A DNA stretch of 64,000 nt from Epiperipatus broadwayi (Eukaryota; Onychophora; Udeonychophora; Euonychophora; Peripatidae). Under the pieces are notes generated by a model, which ran no database searches, had not been told where the DNA came from, and saw only the letters and a program-made list of their open reading frames with translations. The position numbers and the translations under genes were made by a program. Below are positions 1 to 13,020 of the stretch, one piece after another. The number at the start of each line of letters is the position of its first letter. The stretch's first letter is position 1. The stretch covers positions 994,001-1,058,000 of the forward strand of contig JAQFVV010006504.1 in assembly GCA_028023455.1 (NCBI GenBank), given 5' to 3'.

Positions 1-3000
1 CCACTAGCTCTGACAGGATATCTATTTCATTCTAAACTTTTTTTTAAATTCGAAGACTATATATATATGTGTGTATGTGTGTGTTATTGAAGCTATTCAA
101 GCTATCACAATATTTCAACCAATCTATGATTAATGTTCAAGTGTAGACATCATGAAAATGTTATCTAAATTAAATGGTGAATCATAAGAAGACATGAAGG
201 TCATTGATAAAGCTTATTTTATATTATATCAATTCATAATTGGAATTTATGTTTTCTCTGTCTGGGTAATAAATTTACTTAGTGCTTTTCAAATTGTAAG
301 CATCTTAACAAAATTTAAACTTTTGGTTAAAATAATTTGGGATTAATTTGAATATATTATCATCACTATATTTATGCTTTCATTGAATTTCTGACATTGT
401 ATCATAAAGGCTTTGATAAAATATTAATTTAAAGCTAAATATGTGTATGTCATAACTGGCAAAAATGCACTACACTTTTAATGAAATGGTTATCATTTAC
501 TTATTATAAATTTATACTCAATAATATTGTTAATCATATCTAGATTCGTAATGCTAGCAGATGTGATACAACAAAAATTTGATATAATGCTACTGTTAAT
601 TAAATGTAAATGAAACCAGATTTTTAAAAATTTATTACTCATAAAATTCTTCATTTCACTATATATATATTATACCAGATACTCAATCTATTCTGAAACA
701 GAGGGCGCCACCAGACCACTACGTGTCTGGAAAATTTGTTTACAGTGATCAGAATAGATGATGATGATGGTTTGTGCCGACTAGACTCAGGGAGAAACAA
801 GAGATCTTAAATTGTTTAGACAATTGAGACAAAAGCACAAAGACAAACATCAGCCAAATTAAGTTTAAACATATTTCATAAATTTTATTATGAGAAAATA
901 AATTATTAAATATAAGTTTATGACACCATAGATGGGGGTTAACTCAGGCATGTACCAGACATACTAAAGGCAAAGCTATGACAGACTGACTGATCTTCTA
1001 ATAAACAAATTTAAAAGGGAGGAAGCAAATTTCATTCAGCAGAAGATTTACCTAAACATTGGTTTTCACTTTCAGATACCTAAACCATATGCCCCTGAAA
1101 TAGATCAAAGAATCCAGCGCCGATGAGCTGTTCGAGATCTAAAAATTGGTCAGACCTCGAATGTCCTTATATCGGTATGAGCTGCACCTATTACTACATT
1201 TAAAATAATGGTGATTGATCCACCTCAAGAACAACCGACAAACATGACTGGAATGAAGAAACAATTAAAACTGGTGAATCCCAGCCAAAAATTAATAATT
1301 AAAGATCCCACTAAGGGACAAGTAAATAAATAGAAAAACAGTTACGTCTGCCCAGCATTTAAAGAAAATAAACTTACAAACAAATTCTGAGTACAAGCTC
1401 TGACAAATTTAAAGCACACATAATAAATACAAAAAGAAATCTATCGGAGAGTGCACATGAGTACGAAATATCAAAAGTTAAAATACTCTAGCAGAACAAA
1501 AGCAATGCTCACCTGTAATTTAAGAAAGGATAAATTTTATCTTCCTGCTGACGACTTATAAAATTACAAAGAAAAACACAATTCTAATTTCCGCCTTTAG
1601 AGATATTAGAAATGAAATCTCCACCTGCGAAAATCAGACAATAAAGTCGTCAGCCAAAAGAGTTTTGGAGGTTTAGCAAGAGGGCAAACATAGAGTATAA
1701 AATTAATTATCGAATACTAAATAATTACAGGTAAGCATAAAAATATATATATATACAAGACTGCTAAAGCATTTACAAAAGCGAGACATAAAATACAAAA
1801 CTCATTCGTCACTCTCCAATAAACAAAACTGAAAGCAAATTGGAAGCTTAAAACTAAGATTCCAAGACACACTATAAAATATTGGAAAACACAGCAAATA
1901 TTAGATATGAGGCTATATTGATTTAAGAAGACATATTTATGATTAGATTGAGCGGAGATTTAATGAGAATTAATTTACCCTGGGAAGAATAAAAACGAAA
2001 ATAGTTACCTTTCGGTAAAACAAAGTTCACGTAGAGTGTGCACTTTTACTTAAGTTCATTTTCAGGTTCTTTAGGCAGCAAAGTAGATGTAGAGAGGTTC
2101 CAGTTTCTTTTAGGTGTTCAAGGCATTACTGGAGCAAACTTGGGGGTCAGGGATCCGTCTTTTGTGGAGTTAGCAAGCCATTCGAGTGGTGATAACAAGT
2201 ATAGAATTTTTCATTTTTGCAAGTGAAAGTATTTAATAACAGCTGATGTCCTTTAACTAAGAAATTTAAATGTCCGCGATGATATAACTTTCATGTGAGA
2301 AAACCACTTGTCTATCTCTCAAAAATGAATTAACTGACCCTCCAAATTTTCGGGGCTATTTATATGTTGCTCCATTTCCCACAAAACACTTTACTTGTTG
2401 TCCAATTTCTATGCCTTAGGCAGGGCAAATATTAATCTCCCGCTCAATCTATCTAAGGATTCTACCCAGGGTTTATTGAAATGAAAACAACAACATAAAA
2501 ATCAAATCTCCGCTATCAAAATTGTTTACAATAATTAAAATAAAAGCAACAGAAATGCAATTAGCTAGCCAGCTTGTTTTTAAAGCAAATGGATTTAAAA
2601 ACAGGCGGTATATGAAAACTATTTTAAAATAAATCGATAAACATTTTTTTAAAAAAATCCTTTTTACATATAAACGCGTGTGTACTTCGATACACGCATT
2701 CTTTTTAAATAATACTGCAAATTTAAACTCCACGTTTAATAAAAATTAAAAGCTTAATAAATTTCTTTTTTTTTTTTTTGTTTAATAACAATACCATTGA
2801 ACCGGATTTCAATCAGGTTCAATATATATATATGCACATCAGTATATTTTTAAATCTTTTTAGCAATATTCAATAAAATATTTTTCTTTCTAGATATTTT
2901 GTAATAATAATGATTTTTTTAATGGGACAATAAGCCAAGCCATAGAAGAATGCTTTCCTATATTCTTCAGCAACTACAATTTCTTCTTACTATTAATTTT

Positions 3001-3221
3001 TTAGGTATGTTTATTTATTTCAATATGTGTTAAATAGCTTTTTTTATCTTGTTTTGACCTTTATTAATTTGTTTTTTTTTTTTACTAATTACATTTATAA
3101 ATTTTAAATTATTATTAGCTAATTGTTTCTTATTTACAGTATATTGACTGTAAACCTTTTTTATATTCCTTGTCTAAAAGTTTATGTCTGAGGGCATTTT
3201 ACTTATAGTTATATGTTTGTA
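1..3221. other. Noncoding, with an unassigned GC-richer block
   Basis: I see no supportable coding region. Between about 690 and 2470 base composition is clearly less AT-rich than the surroundings. This block holds a short inverted repeat (CCAGAC...GTCTGG near 712-731, with ATCTATTCTG/CAGAATAGAT outside it) and a TATA-like string near 2352-2360 that would serve the minus strand. It could be an old LTR or another transposable element, or a regulatory block. No protein motif is visible, and the short open frame at 2038-2226 matches nothing I recognise. Confidence 0.4.
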
Positions 3222-3955
3222 CTACTTCCATCATCTAAAATTAATTGTGAATTGTCTTGAAAAACGTTCAACTTTTACTTAAACTTTTCAAATACATCCA
3301 ACTTTTAGTAGTAGCAAACAGGTTAGTATACATTACAACTTTTAAAGTGGTATTTATTGTCTTTTGTAGACCTGGCCAGTGACAATATTAGTTTTGGGAC
3401 TTTTAGATTTATTAATAGAGAGTTTAAATTAATACTCTAACCAACTAGATTGTTTTGTCAAATGCAACAGTGATTGTAAATTTTATCTACTTCTTCAATT
3501 TTTCTTCAGCAAAATTAATGACAGTTTTCAATTATTATAAATTTTCCACAAACAATTTCATAACTCATCCTAATGTAATAATTCATAATGTTCAAAAACC
3601 ATTCATTAAACTTGCACTTGAGAAAAAAATGGATAATTCAAAATCACTCTCATAGATAAGTATATATAATATCTACTAATTATTGTTCTTGACAGAATAA
3701 CCGAAATGGTTCGAGTATTCATGATTCTATAGTTATCAGTTGCAATTCTCATGGCAGTATTATTACTGATCAGATAAGCAATACTTAAGGAAAAAAGAAA
3801 AATAAATATCTTTCAAAATATTGTTTATATACTAACCTAGTGATATTATGTATAGTTGAATGTCTTTGAAAAATTCAAATAAAGTTTGAATTTTTCTAAA
3901 GACGTTTAACAATTAATTATAGATTATGAAAATAGTCTGACATATATAGTATACT
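3222..3955. mobile_element. Penelope-like element remnant, head-to-head
   Basis: Old PLE remnant with two opposed halves. The left half (about 3222-3530) is minus-strand 3' untranslated sequence running into the coding C-terminus. The right half (about 3535-3955) is + strand and encodes a degraded version of the conserved PLE C-terminus (HPNVIIHNVQKPFIKLALEK, compare QPSVTIHNVWKSLINFALRK in the better copy at 34817-35443). A decayed tRNA-like stretch follows (3690-3790), then the terminal motif seen at the outer ends of every copy (attagatgatggaaatag-like). The junction falls inside the endonuclease-domain C-terminus, so only the last few hundred bases of each half remain. It is non-functional. 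Confidence 0.65.
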
Positions 3956-4071
3956 TATAAATTATAAATACTTTTTATATGTGGGTTTATATTAAATTAA
4001 AAGTTTTCACTAACTTATATATATAAACATGCAATAATTTAATTTTTTTAGCTATAATGTAGCCATTGCTG

Positions 4072-4192
4072 GTAAACTGAAACCACGTGTTAAAGAAAAT
4101 AACAGAAGAAATTGTATGTTAGTTTAATAAAAAGTTATTGTTGCTTAAACAATTTCTTCTGTTATTTGATATGTTATGTGGTTTCAATTTAC
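4072..4192. repeat. 121-bp fold-back (MITE-like) element
   Basis: The two ends are inverted copies of each other over about 42 bases. The left arm starts GTAAACTGAAACCACGTG and ends CAGAAGAAATTG; the right arm mirrors it from CAATTTCTTCTG to GTGGTTTCAATTTAC. The loop is about 35 bases. Size, lack of coding and terminal inversion fit a small non-autonomous DNA element. No clear target-site duplication is visible, so the superfamily is unknown. Confidence 0.6.
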
Positions 4193-7100
4193 TTTTAGTT
4201 TTAATTGATTGCAGTTTTGATTCCATCATAACTGAAAAATTTCTCTCCATTTTTACATGAAAATTCTCATTTATATTTAATGTGTATATAGTAATAGTAG
4301 TAGTAGTAATACATCTATGAAATTAAATTCAAAATATATATTACAATATTTAATCTTCTATTACATTGAAACATCAAATATGAGATATAAGCAAATAAGA
4401 ACCATACTTTTAGAGATTTCCAGTCTGGTGTTTCATTAAGCTAAAAACTTTTATTATTCAATTAGTAACTTAGTAGTCACCAAAAATATACATATATAAT
4501 AAATGAGTTTATTATCTATTTGAAGATGTGAAATGTTTTATTATATAATTATCCACAACATTTCTCACCAGGCTTCATAAATTTATATAAATATATATAC
4601 TTGTATTGATTAGATAAAAATTATCATTCTATTTACCTAAAAAAAATTAAGAACTGTGTATAGTTTTATTAATATATTATCAAGATTGTTTTTCATTAAA
4701 AAAATATTTTCTATACATTAATCTAGCAACTCTCTCCAATTATCTTTTCTTATCAACTTTTTTATTGTTTCTTCTTTCTTTCTTATATCATCTACAGACA
4801 TTTTCAGTTTACCTTTCATAATTTCTTTACTTTTAGGTTTACTTACATTTTTTTTTTTTTTTGCTTTATACTTTCCACAATAAATAATCTCTTTTTTTTT
4901 TTATTCTTTAGCATTGCATTTTGTTAACTCTATTCCTCAAAAATATATTCCAAAATTTTCTAATTTTCTCAATTCTTGTGTTTAGCACAGAGAAAGTTAT
5001 ACTTTAAATAAAATCCTTTACAATTTTTTTAATTCCAACTTTAAGAACTCAAAACAAAATATTTTATTTATATTTAAAGCCTATTTGCAATGGCGATTAC
5101 ACTTTAATATTTTTGTTTGTAATTTCATCATCAGTCAAACAGCTTTCTAAATGTTTAATAATATTTATTTTTAACTTTTATTATTCTATATTTAAAATTG
5201 TAGGTTTCAGTGATTCTTAATCCATATTTTGTATTAATTTTATAATTTCCACTTAATATATTATATTCATAGTCAGTAACTAAAATTATTATCATTATAG
5301 CCAAACTAATACAATGAGCCCTTTTAACCCTAATGTGAATTCCTTTTTTATGAAAGTAGCTCAGTTAGTAATTTATTTAAATAAATAATAATCAAAAGAG
5401 AAGATAAACAATACCCCAGTCTCACACTCCTTCCTAATCTTATAATAAATATTTATGCACAAATTTTCTATTAGTCTTCTTTTCTTTCAGTCTGGTCCTT
5501 TACTTGCAACATTAACTCCATACATAGCAGTTTCATAAATAAGTATTAAACAAAATAAAAAATAATAATTTTCACTATCATAATTTTTATATCAATTTTT
5601 TAATACTTTGTTCAATTTTTGCTGTTGACTTACCTTCCAGTGCTAAAAAGATTAGCAAAGAATTCAAGCATAGAACATACAAATTTGGTATGCAAATATT
5701 GTTTAAATAAAATATAGTGAAATAGAAGATACAAAATAATAGTATTGATAAGAGTAAAATAAAATTAAATACTTTGTATAAAAAAATTAGGACAAAGAAA
5801 TAAAACAATTGATACAAAAGAATACTAACATTAAATATATTAAAGATGTAATGGGAATTGTATGTGATTTATACAGTGAAAACAATTTGCTCTTCTATAT
5901 GTTATTATAAAAATAAAGAATAACATAGGTTGATTAATAGTAGAAGATAAGAACTGAGATAAAAATTGATAAAATACATAGAAGAAGTAAAATTCTAGGT
6001 GATCTTCTGAAGTCAATGGAGGAAAGTCTTGAAGAACATCAAAAGACATCTATAGTCTAGTTTATGATCTATGAAAGAGATCAATAGTTTGTTCTTCAAT
6101 AGTTGCAAATCATTTTAGATAATACATTAAAATCTTCTTATTTTATTATATTGACAATAAAATATAATGATTATAAGATATTAGCTTGAGTTTTATATGC
6201 ATGTAAGTAATCTGATTAAATAAAATATATGCTTATTTTTTACTTAACAGAATAACAATATAAGTACAAAAATTTATAACAATGTAAAAGTTAAAGATAG
6301 TCTAAATCATAAAATCAATGCTTAAAAATGATTAGTGGAATAAATTTTTAAACAAAAAACATATATTTATTTATTTTGATCATTTAAAAAATGTTTATGC
6401 ATAGAAAATAACATAAATCCTTAAATAATAAGATTACCTTATTAAATCATTAGATGGCATTGTTTTATATAATTATAATGTCTTAAATAAAGGAATGAAT
6501 TAATTTTTGGTGATATCTATCCTAATCTATAGTTGAATGATATTCAACTTAATAAAATTACACCAATTAATTATAACCTTAAAAATTAAACATCTGCTAA
6601 TTGAGAAGAAGAATTATTGGATATAGTTTTAAAATATGTTGGGCTATATAATCCTATCAAAACTATTAAAAAAATTTCTAAAATATACAAACCATAAAGT
6701 TGTGAAATATAACATTGACAATATTTCTATAAAGACTACAATAATTATTATGGAACATTAATTATTATTCATATCAGTAAAACTATCTTCAAACAATTTT
6801 ATTGAATACACTGTTTTCAGTTATGAATAAGAATTAATCTTTAAAAATTACTTTTTTGCATTTTCAAAATGCTTTTTATTAAATTATTTGACTGTTTTGA
6901 ACGTTTAGTAATCTTCTTCAGAGCTATTAAATACAATTTCAAAACATTGTTTTTTGTTTACTTACACAAGCAATAAACCACTTTGATATTTTTAGATAAA
7001 CACATCATACAAATATTTTTAATATTTATATAATAATTACTATTTTTAATACATATATTTTTATATCGATATTTTTAATTTATTTTATATTACATAAGCT

Positions 7101-7377
7101 GCATATAATATTTTATTATCATTTTATTATTAATTTATTCATTGATCTGTAATACAGAACTCATAATTCATTAATTAGCAGTGTTTATTTATATGTATGA
7201 AATATAACTTTTCATAGAAAATTAAATTTTAATATGATTAATTCAGATCAATAATTTAAACTTAATATTCATTTTAAAAACTTTAAAATAATTTTAAATA
7301 TATCATACCAATTAAAAATGTTATATAACTCTTATAATATCAACATTACTTTTCTCTTCCCTTTTAGCATAACAGGT
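4193..7377. other. Noncoding AT-rich sequence
   Basis: Very AT-rich with many short homopolymer runs. I see no coding motif, RNA gene or complete mobile element. The short open frames at 5587-6049 are low-complexity and have no recognisable domain. Confidence 0.6.
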
Positions 7378-7635
7378 CTCTTTCTCTCTCTCTCCTTCTC
7401 TCTCTCTCCTTCTCTCTCTCTCCCTCTCTCTCTCCCTCTCTCTCTCCCTCTCTCTTTCTCTTCCTCTCTCCCTCTCTCTCCCTCTCTCTCTCCCTCTCTC
7501 TCTCCCTCTCTCGCTCTCTCTCTCGCTCTCTCTCCCTTCCTCTCTCACTCTCTCTCCCTCCCTCTCTCTCTCCCTCTCTCGCTCTCTCTCTCCCTCTCTC
7601 TCTCCCTCCCTCTCTCTTTCCCTCCCTCCCTCCCT

Positions 7636-7681
<46 letters not shown>
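7378..7681. repeat. (CT)n / (CTCTCC)n polypyrimidine tract
   Basis: About 300 bases of nearly pure pyrimidine on the + strand, mixing CTCTCTCTCC, CCCT and pure CT runs. Long open frames on both strands here (serine/leucine/proline-rich, or arginine/glutamate-rich) are artefacts of the repeat and should not be annotated as genes. Confidence 0.95.
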
Positions 7682-7689
<8 letters not shown>

Positions 7690-7879
7690 ATTACACTTAT
7701 AATGCTTTCCATTTCTCCCTCTTTTGGGCATTTTTAAAAACATTTTTGAATTTTGAATTTTAATTTTATATATTTTTTTTTTTTCAAATTTATAAATAAA
7801 TTTGTATTGTTTGTTTTATATTTATAATATATTTTGTATCCAAGTATTTAATTTTACTTTATTACTAAGTGCTTCTGGT

Positions 7880-10046
7880 CATACCAAATAAAAATTTTAG
7901 CTTGTCAATGAAACTTTAATGCTAGAATTGATAAATATGGAAAATGAAAATGTTGTGGATAAATTTGCTTATGATGAGAGATATGAGAGAGAACACAAAT
8001 TTATGGATTTTTACACAAAAAGAAAAACTGTATATTACAATTAAATAGGATTAACATGGCAGCAACCAAATGAAATTACATCAGACATGTATTGTATTTT
8101 GACTAACTAAAAATTATGTATTTTAAAATTATAATGTATGTAATAGATTCAATTCAGAACATTTAATGAGATGTAAGATACATGCTAATGCAAAACTAGA
8201 GAAATGAAAGCGATTAATAAAGATGGTGTAAACAGTTAATATTTTTGATCTTCTGCTTATATTTAATGCTGAAATAAATAAAAATATATATTTTATAAAG
8301 AACTGCAAAATTTCTGGTGCAAAAAATATCAATTTATAAAAAAATATTTTATTGATATAAGACAATATATCATAAAAAAGATATATGAAAATTTTAAAAC
8401 TGATACACTAAAAAGGATTTAATATCTACAGTTTTATAAAATGATATGAAAAAGAATAAATAATGTCATAAAAAAATATAATTGTGAATTAGCAAAGAAA
8501 GTTATAAAAAAAAATGTCTAAAAAATGTAAAATAATATCTTGGTATTTGAAGAAAAATAATTTTAGCAATGAAAATATTTTAAAAAAGAGCTATCATCAT
8601 GAAATGCATGAAAATGTTCTTTAAAAAATTATATAGTATTAAAGTCCATGCAATAAAATCTTCCTACAAACAAACTATATCTTCTGAATTGTCAAATATT
8701 TTAAATAAAAAGGTGATGCATAAAATTGAATCTATGAAGAAGTAATAACTTCCAAGAAATAATAAAATTGTTGTTAATAAAGCAAAACAAGTAGATGAAG
8801 AACTCTAAATAATAAAGATGTATTATATTATTAGAAGTATACAGTTGTCATAATAATATTTAAAAAAATATCATAAATAACAGATATGTGTAAATCATCA
8901 GTCATTTCTATTCAAAATCTTTGCCAGGATAATTATAACTTGTCTACACTGATCATTATTTTTTAACCAGCTAAAACAATAAACTGAATTTATAAGTACT
9001 TTTAGCACAATGATCACATCCAAGTATAAATAGTTATGAAAAGAATAAATGAATATAAGTTGCCATTGTGGTTTGAATTTTTAATTATAAAAAGAAATTT
9101 GATTCTATAAGCCTTCCTCAATAATCAATGCTTTGGATCATCAAGATGAATACCTGAGTTGTGGTCATATTCTGAAAAACATTTATTAAAATACAACAAC
9201 AGAGATTAGATTACATATACTAAAATTACTAACATACAACAATGTAGTGTTATCATATCTCCAAAACATTTAAAGCAATTTTACATGAAGTATTTTGTGG
9301 AATAAAATAGAAAATGAAGGAAGTGAATGTAAATGAAGATTATTTAAATCATCTACATTTGGAGATGATATGCTTATTTTGCAAATAATACTTCAAAACT
9401 TAAGAAAATTTTGCAAGACTTAATTCATGATAATAAGACTAGAACTGAAGAAAGATGCTAAAAATACTAAAGTATTGAAGAAAATAAAGATTGATAATAA
9501 TGAATTAGCTAAACTAAATAACTTCAAAGATTTTGATTAGTTTATTACCACCCATGGAAACATATTGAATAAAACTAGTCATACAATTATACTTTGTTGG
9601 AGTAGTTTTGGTGAAAATAATATCACATTAAAAATATATATCCCTGTGTATTTAGAAATAAAAATTTTACTAAATATGTTTTACCAGTTTTCATTTATAG
9701 AGAAAATCAGTATAGCTTCTTCAAATTCCTCAACAAAGTATGAAAACATATAAGTTAAAGATAACAAGAAAAAATCAAAAATGGCATACATGGGTGAGAG
9801 AACAACCATATATCACTGATCTTATTGAACGAATTAGTAGATTAAATAAAAAAGACATATTGCTAAAACAGAGAATATTATATTGATAGGTGAATTCTAA
9901 AAGTTAGTAAAAAACTTAGAAAAAAATTGCTTGATAAATAACTAAATGAAATAAGTTATTTAGATGGTGTGATATAAAAACCTATGAGATGAATTGATGA
10001 ATAAGAAGTTAGCTTTTAAGATGTGATGAAGAGAGGCAATGAATGG
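7880..10046 (+). mobile_element. Degenerate RTE-like LINE (EN + RT), main part
   Basis: Heavily mutated non-LTR retrotransposon. Endonuclease traces lie near 7930-8110: a run like KFAYDERYEREHKFMDFYT, then TWQQPNEIT, matching the G.RN.RG..L.DF...TW.SP region of APE-type endonucleases. Reverse transcriptase traces follow, about 8920-9030 resembling the KIFARII...FST.DHIQV region and 9040-9120 resembling the INEYKLPLWF...KAFDSI region. The C-terminal part near 9490-9660 has SSFGENNITLKIY, equivalent to AAFGKNNLILKGN of the copy at 14010-15080. Near 9970-10046 the RWIDE terminal motif appears and is then interrupted by a PLE, and the last bases resume at 12950. The family resembles invertebrate 'endonuclease-reverse transcriptase' (RTE-type) elements. 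Many stops and frameshifts make it dead. Confidence 0.7.
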
Positions 10047-10384
10047 AAGTTTGTGATGATGTTGTTTTAGTTGTATTTATATATTGGATTATTTCCATCA
10101 TCTAACATAAGTATTGAATGTCTTCAGAAAAAATAATTTTATTTAAAAATTCCAAATACTTTCAACTGTTAGTAATAGCACATATGTTAGTATATGCAAA
10201 ATTTTCCATAGGTATTATTCTCCTCTCTTCTTCAAGTGTTGCTGGCCTATCTATTAACAATACTAGCATGAGAATTGAACTTGGACCCTTAGATTTTTTA
10301 GTATTGAATTTTAAGATAATGATCTAACTAGCTGAGCAATCCTATCTAAGGCAACAATCAGTAGAAATTTTATATATGTATCTA

Positions 10385-11465
10385 TGAGGTTCCTCTTGAT
10401 TTCTTCATTTTTTCGTAAAAGCAAAGCTGATTAGTGGTTTTTATACATTATGTATTGTCACGCTAGGCTAACTTTTGGTATTGTTTGTCATTGTCACATG
10501 AGCAGCTTCTTTAAATATTCTTCTTTGTAACTTTTCTTCTCTACCCAATATTTTTGTATTTTCTCAAGTTGGTCATTGGTACATACATGGTCTGCTATCT
10601 TAGACACATCTGTTTTCTCTTTTTTAATTATCAGTTTGTGTCCTTGCAAGCACTTTTTAATGGGATGATTGATCTCACCATTATATAATTCTTCCACTTT
10701 ACATGGTATTTTATAAAAGCAGTTTTTTTCTTTTCACCATTTCAAGTTTAGTCTTTGTAGATACTAGAATTCCTCATAGTGTGATATGGCTTTGGAAAAC
10801 TGTTCTGATGTTATATTGATTGTATGTTTTCTTTAATTTGTCTGCTATTTTTGGTATGTATGAGTACACTATAGTACCAACAATTGTTTTGTTTCTTTTA
10901 ATGGTTTTTTTTTTTGCTGTCTATTTAAAGTTTTCTTAATAACCACTAATGGATATCTATTTTTCATAAGAGTTTTTTTTATATAGATCTTTTTTTCAAA
11001 TCACTGGTTTCTGAAAAAATTATTTTGCTCTGTTCCATAGTGATAGTATAACTCCATGTTTTGTGATTCTGGTGTGATTAGATGTATAGGCTAAGTATTT
11101 TCATGTTAGTGTGGGTTTTTTGTAAACTATAGTTTTGATTTTGCCATGAGGGAGTCTTGTTACAAGAACATCTAAGAATGCCAATTTTTGTTCTTGCTTT
11201 GATTTTATTGTAAATTTAATTGAAGGGAATATGTTAGTGATATGTCTCCAGAAAGTTTGTAGCAGTGCTTTGCCATGTGGCCATACAACAAATATATCAC
11301 CTACATACTGAAGCCAAACTTTAGTTGGATATGGAGTTTTTTTTTGGCTGTGATTTCAAGTTCTTCTATGTAAATATTGTTCATTAGGAGTGACAATAGT
11401 GATCTCATAACCATTTCTTGATTTTTTTTAAGAATTTGGATTTGTCATGTAAAGAAGCATTATCT
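10385..11465 (-). pseudogene. PLE RT / GIY-YIG endonuclease, left arm
   Basis: Minus-strand coding remnant. From the inner end (high coordinates) it begins in reverse transcriptase sequence like QEMVMRSLLS...NIYIEELEITA (the GM.MGSPLSP...NIYME motif), then VWLQYVGDIFVVWPHG, where the catalytic YVDD has become YVGD. Next come the LAFLDVLVTRLPHGKIKT segment, a linker, and the GIY-YIG endonuclease with its outer part LYNGEINHPIKKCLQGHK and VSKIADHV. Multiple frameshifts separate these blocks. The PLE family pairs a telomerase-related RT with a C-terminal GIY-YIG nuclease; this copy can make neither. Confidence 0.7.
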
Positions 11466-11559
11466 ATTGTAAGGAAAAGATTAAATGACAATAATAGATT
11501 TTAAACAAGAACAACTCTTCCTATTAATAGTATAATTAAACTGTTAATATTCTGCATAA

Positions 11560-12640
11560 AAACAACCTACTTTCAGTATAACAAAATTCTTTCAACAAAA
11601 TCAAGAAATGGCTATGGGTTCACTATTGTCATCCCTAAATAGCAATATTTACATGGAAGAACTTGAAACCACAGCCATAAAAACTACTCCATATCCACCT
11701 AACATTTAGCTTTGGTATGTAGATGATACATTCGTTGTATTGACACATGATGAAGCACTACTACAAACTTTCTGGAGACACATCAACAACATATTTCCTT
11801 TAGTTAAATTTACAATAGAATCAGATTAAGAACAAAAATTGGCATTCTTAGATTTCTTCATAGTAAAATCAAAACTACAGTTTACTGAAAACCTGCACAT
11901 ACAGAAAAATACTTAGCCTATACATCTAATCACACCAGAAACACAAAATATGAAGTTATACTATTACTATGGAACAGAGAAAAAGAAGTTTGTTCAAAAA
12001 CCAATGATTTGAAAAAAAGAAAAGATCCATAAAGAACAAACTCTTATGAAAAGCAGTTACCCATTAGCTGTTATTAAGAAAACCTTAAATAGACTTCAAA
12101 AAGAACCATCAAAAGAAAAAACAATTGTTAGTAATGTAGTGTACCCATACATACCAAAATATAGCAGACAAATTGAAGGAAAGTCTGTAATCAGTATAAC
12201 ATCATAACAGCATTCCAGAGCCATGCCACACCACAAGGAATTCTAACATCTACAAAGCTTAAACTTGAAATGCTGAAAAGAAAAAAACTGCTTTTATAAA
12301 ATACCATGTAAATGTGGAAGAATTGTATAATGGTGAAACCAATCATCCCATTAAAAAGTGCTTACAAGAACATAAGCTTATGATTAGAAGAGAGAAAACA
12401 GGTGTGTCTCAGTTAGCAGACCATGTATGTACCAATGAACATATATTCAATTGAGAAAATACAAAAATATTGGATAGAGAAGAAAAGTTATAAAAAAAAT
12501 TATTTAGAGAAGCTGCTCATATGACAATAGCAAACAGTCCCATAAGTCAATCTAGTGTGATTATACATAATGAATATAAACCACTAATCAACTTTGTTCT
12601 TAGAAAAAAGTCGAGAAATCAAAAGGACCACCAGAGATAA
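11560..12640 (+). pseudogene. PLE RT / GIY-YIG endonuclease, right arm
   Basis: Plus-strand partner of the left arm. It starts slightly further 5' in the RT, with TYFQYNKIL and AMGSLLSSL...NIYMEELETTA (the conserved GM.MGSPLSP region), then a degraded YVDDTFVV near 11715-11745. RT C-terminal, linker and GIY-YIG sequence follow; near 12300-12340 the endonuclease start is recognisable as IPCKCGRI followed by NHPIKKCLQEHKLMIRREK. Numerous in-frame stops and indels make it a pseudogene. Confidence 0.7.
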
Positions 12641-12671
12641 ATATATGAAATTTCTACTGACTGTTGCCTTT

Positions 12672-12780
12672 GGCAGGATAGCACAGTTGGTTAGAGGGTT
12701 TCTTAAAATTCAATACTCCAGAGTCAAAGGATCCAGGTTTGATTTCCATGCTTGTACTGTCACTGGTCAGGCCAGAAAGA
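12672..12780 (+). other. tRNA-like segment in PLE 1 3' region
   Basis: Starts GGCAGGATAGCACAGTTGGTTAGAG, an A-box-like string, and contains GGTTTGATTTCC, a decayed B box, about 60 bases on. It corresponds to 35475-35575 of the better-preserved PLE. It lies directly after the endonuclease stop, so it belongs to the PLE 3' region. It is mutated and unlikely to be a working tRNA. Confidence 0.5.
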
Positions 12781-12949
12781 TCTGGAGAAGAGGAAAAAAT
12801 AACACCTATTGAAACGTTGTGCACATATTAACCTGTGTGCTATTACTAACAGTTGAATGCATTTGGAATATGTAAATAAAGTTAATTTTTTCTAAAGACA
12901 TTCAATACTTATATTAGATGATGAAAATAATTCAATATATACATATACC

Positions 12950-13020
12950 ATGAATGGTGAGACCCTCGTTCTGAAGTGAGTCAATAATGCTTAAAAATAA
13001 TGATGATGATGACAATTATG
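12950..13020 (+). mobile_element. 3' end of the RTE-like LINE, displaced by PLE 1
   Basis: After the second copy of ATGAATGG the sequence reads GGTGAGACCCTCGTTCTGAA and then GTGAGTCAATAATG. This matches the 3' terminal sequence of the related fragment at 63262-63395 (CTTGGAGAGACCTTCATCCT, then CAGTGGATTGATAATGG). A short (GAT)n tail follows at about 13003-13013. This continuity shows the element at 7880-10046 was intact here before PLE 1 inserted. Confidence 0.7.

Larger units (their letters stand above)
10047..12949. mobile_element. Penelope-like element 1, inverted dimer
   Basis: Two 5'-truncated PLE copies lie head to head: minus strand about 10047-11465, plus strand about 11500-12949. 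Both reach into the reverse transcriptase and end outward with the GIY-YIG endonuclease and 3' region. The 8-bp sequence ATGAATGG occurs immediately outside both ends (10039-10046 and 12950-12957), and the host RTE-like element reads continuously across one copy of it. One insertion event therefore delivered both halves. All frames are broken by stops and indels. It is older than the PLE at 33087-35934, judging from its many more lesions. Confidence 0.8.

Noticed and set aside
6890-6935. GAACGTTTAGTAATCTTCTTCAG resembling the PLE hairpin region in reverse
   Set aside because: Too short and no other PLE sequence around it.
7318-7737. Serine/leucine/proline-rich 139-codon frame and the arginine/glutamate-rich reverse frames
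   Set aside because: Artefacts of the (CT)n tract.
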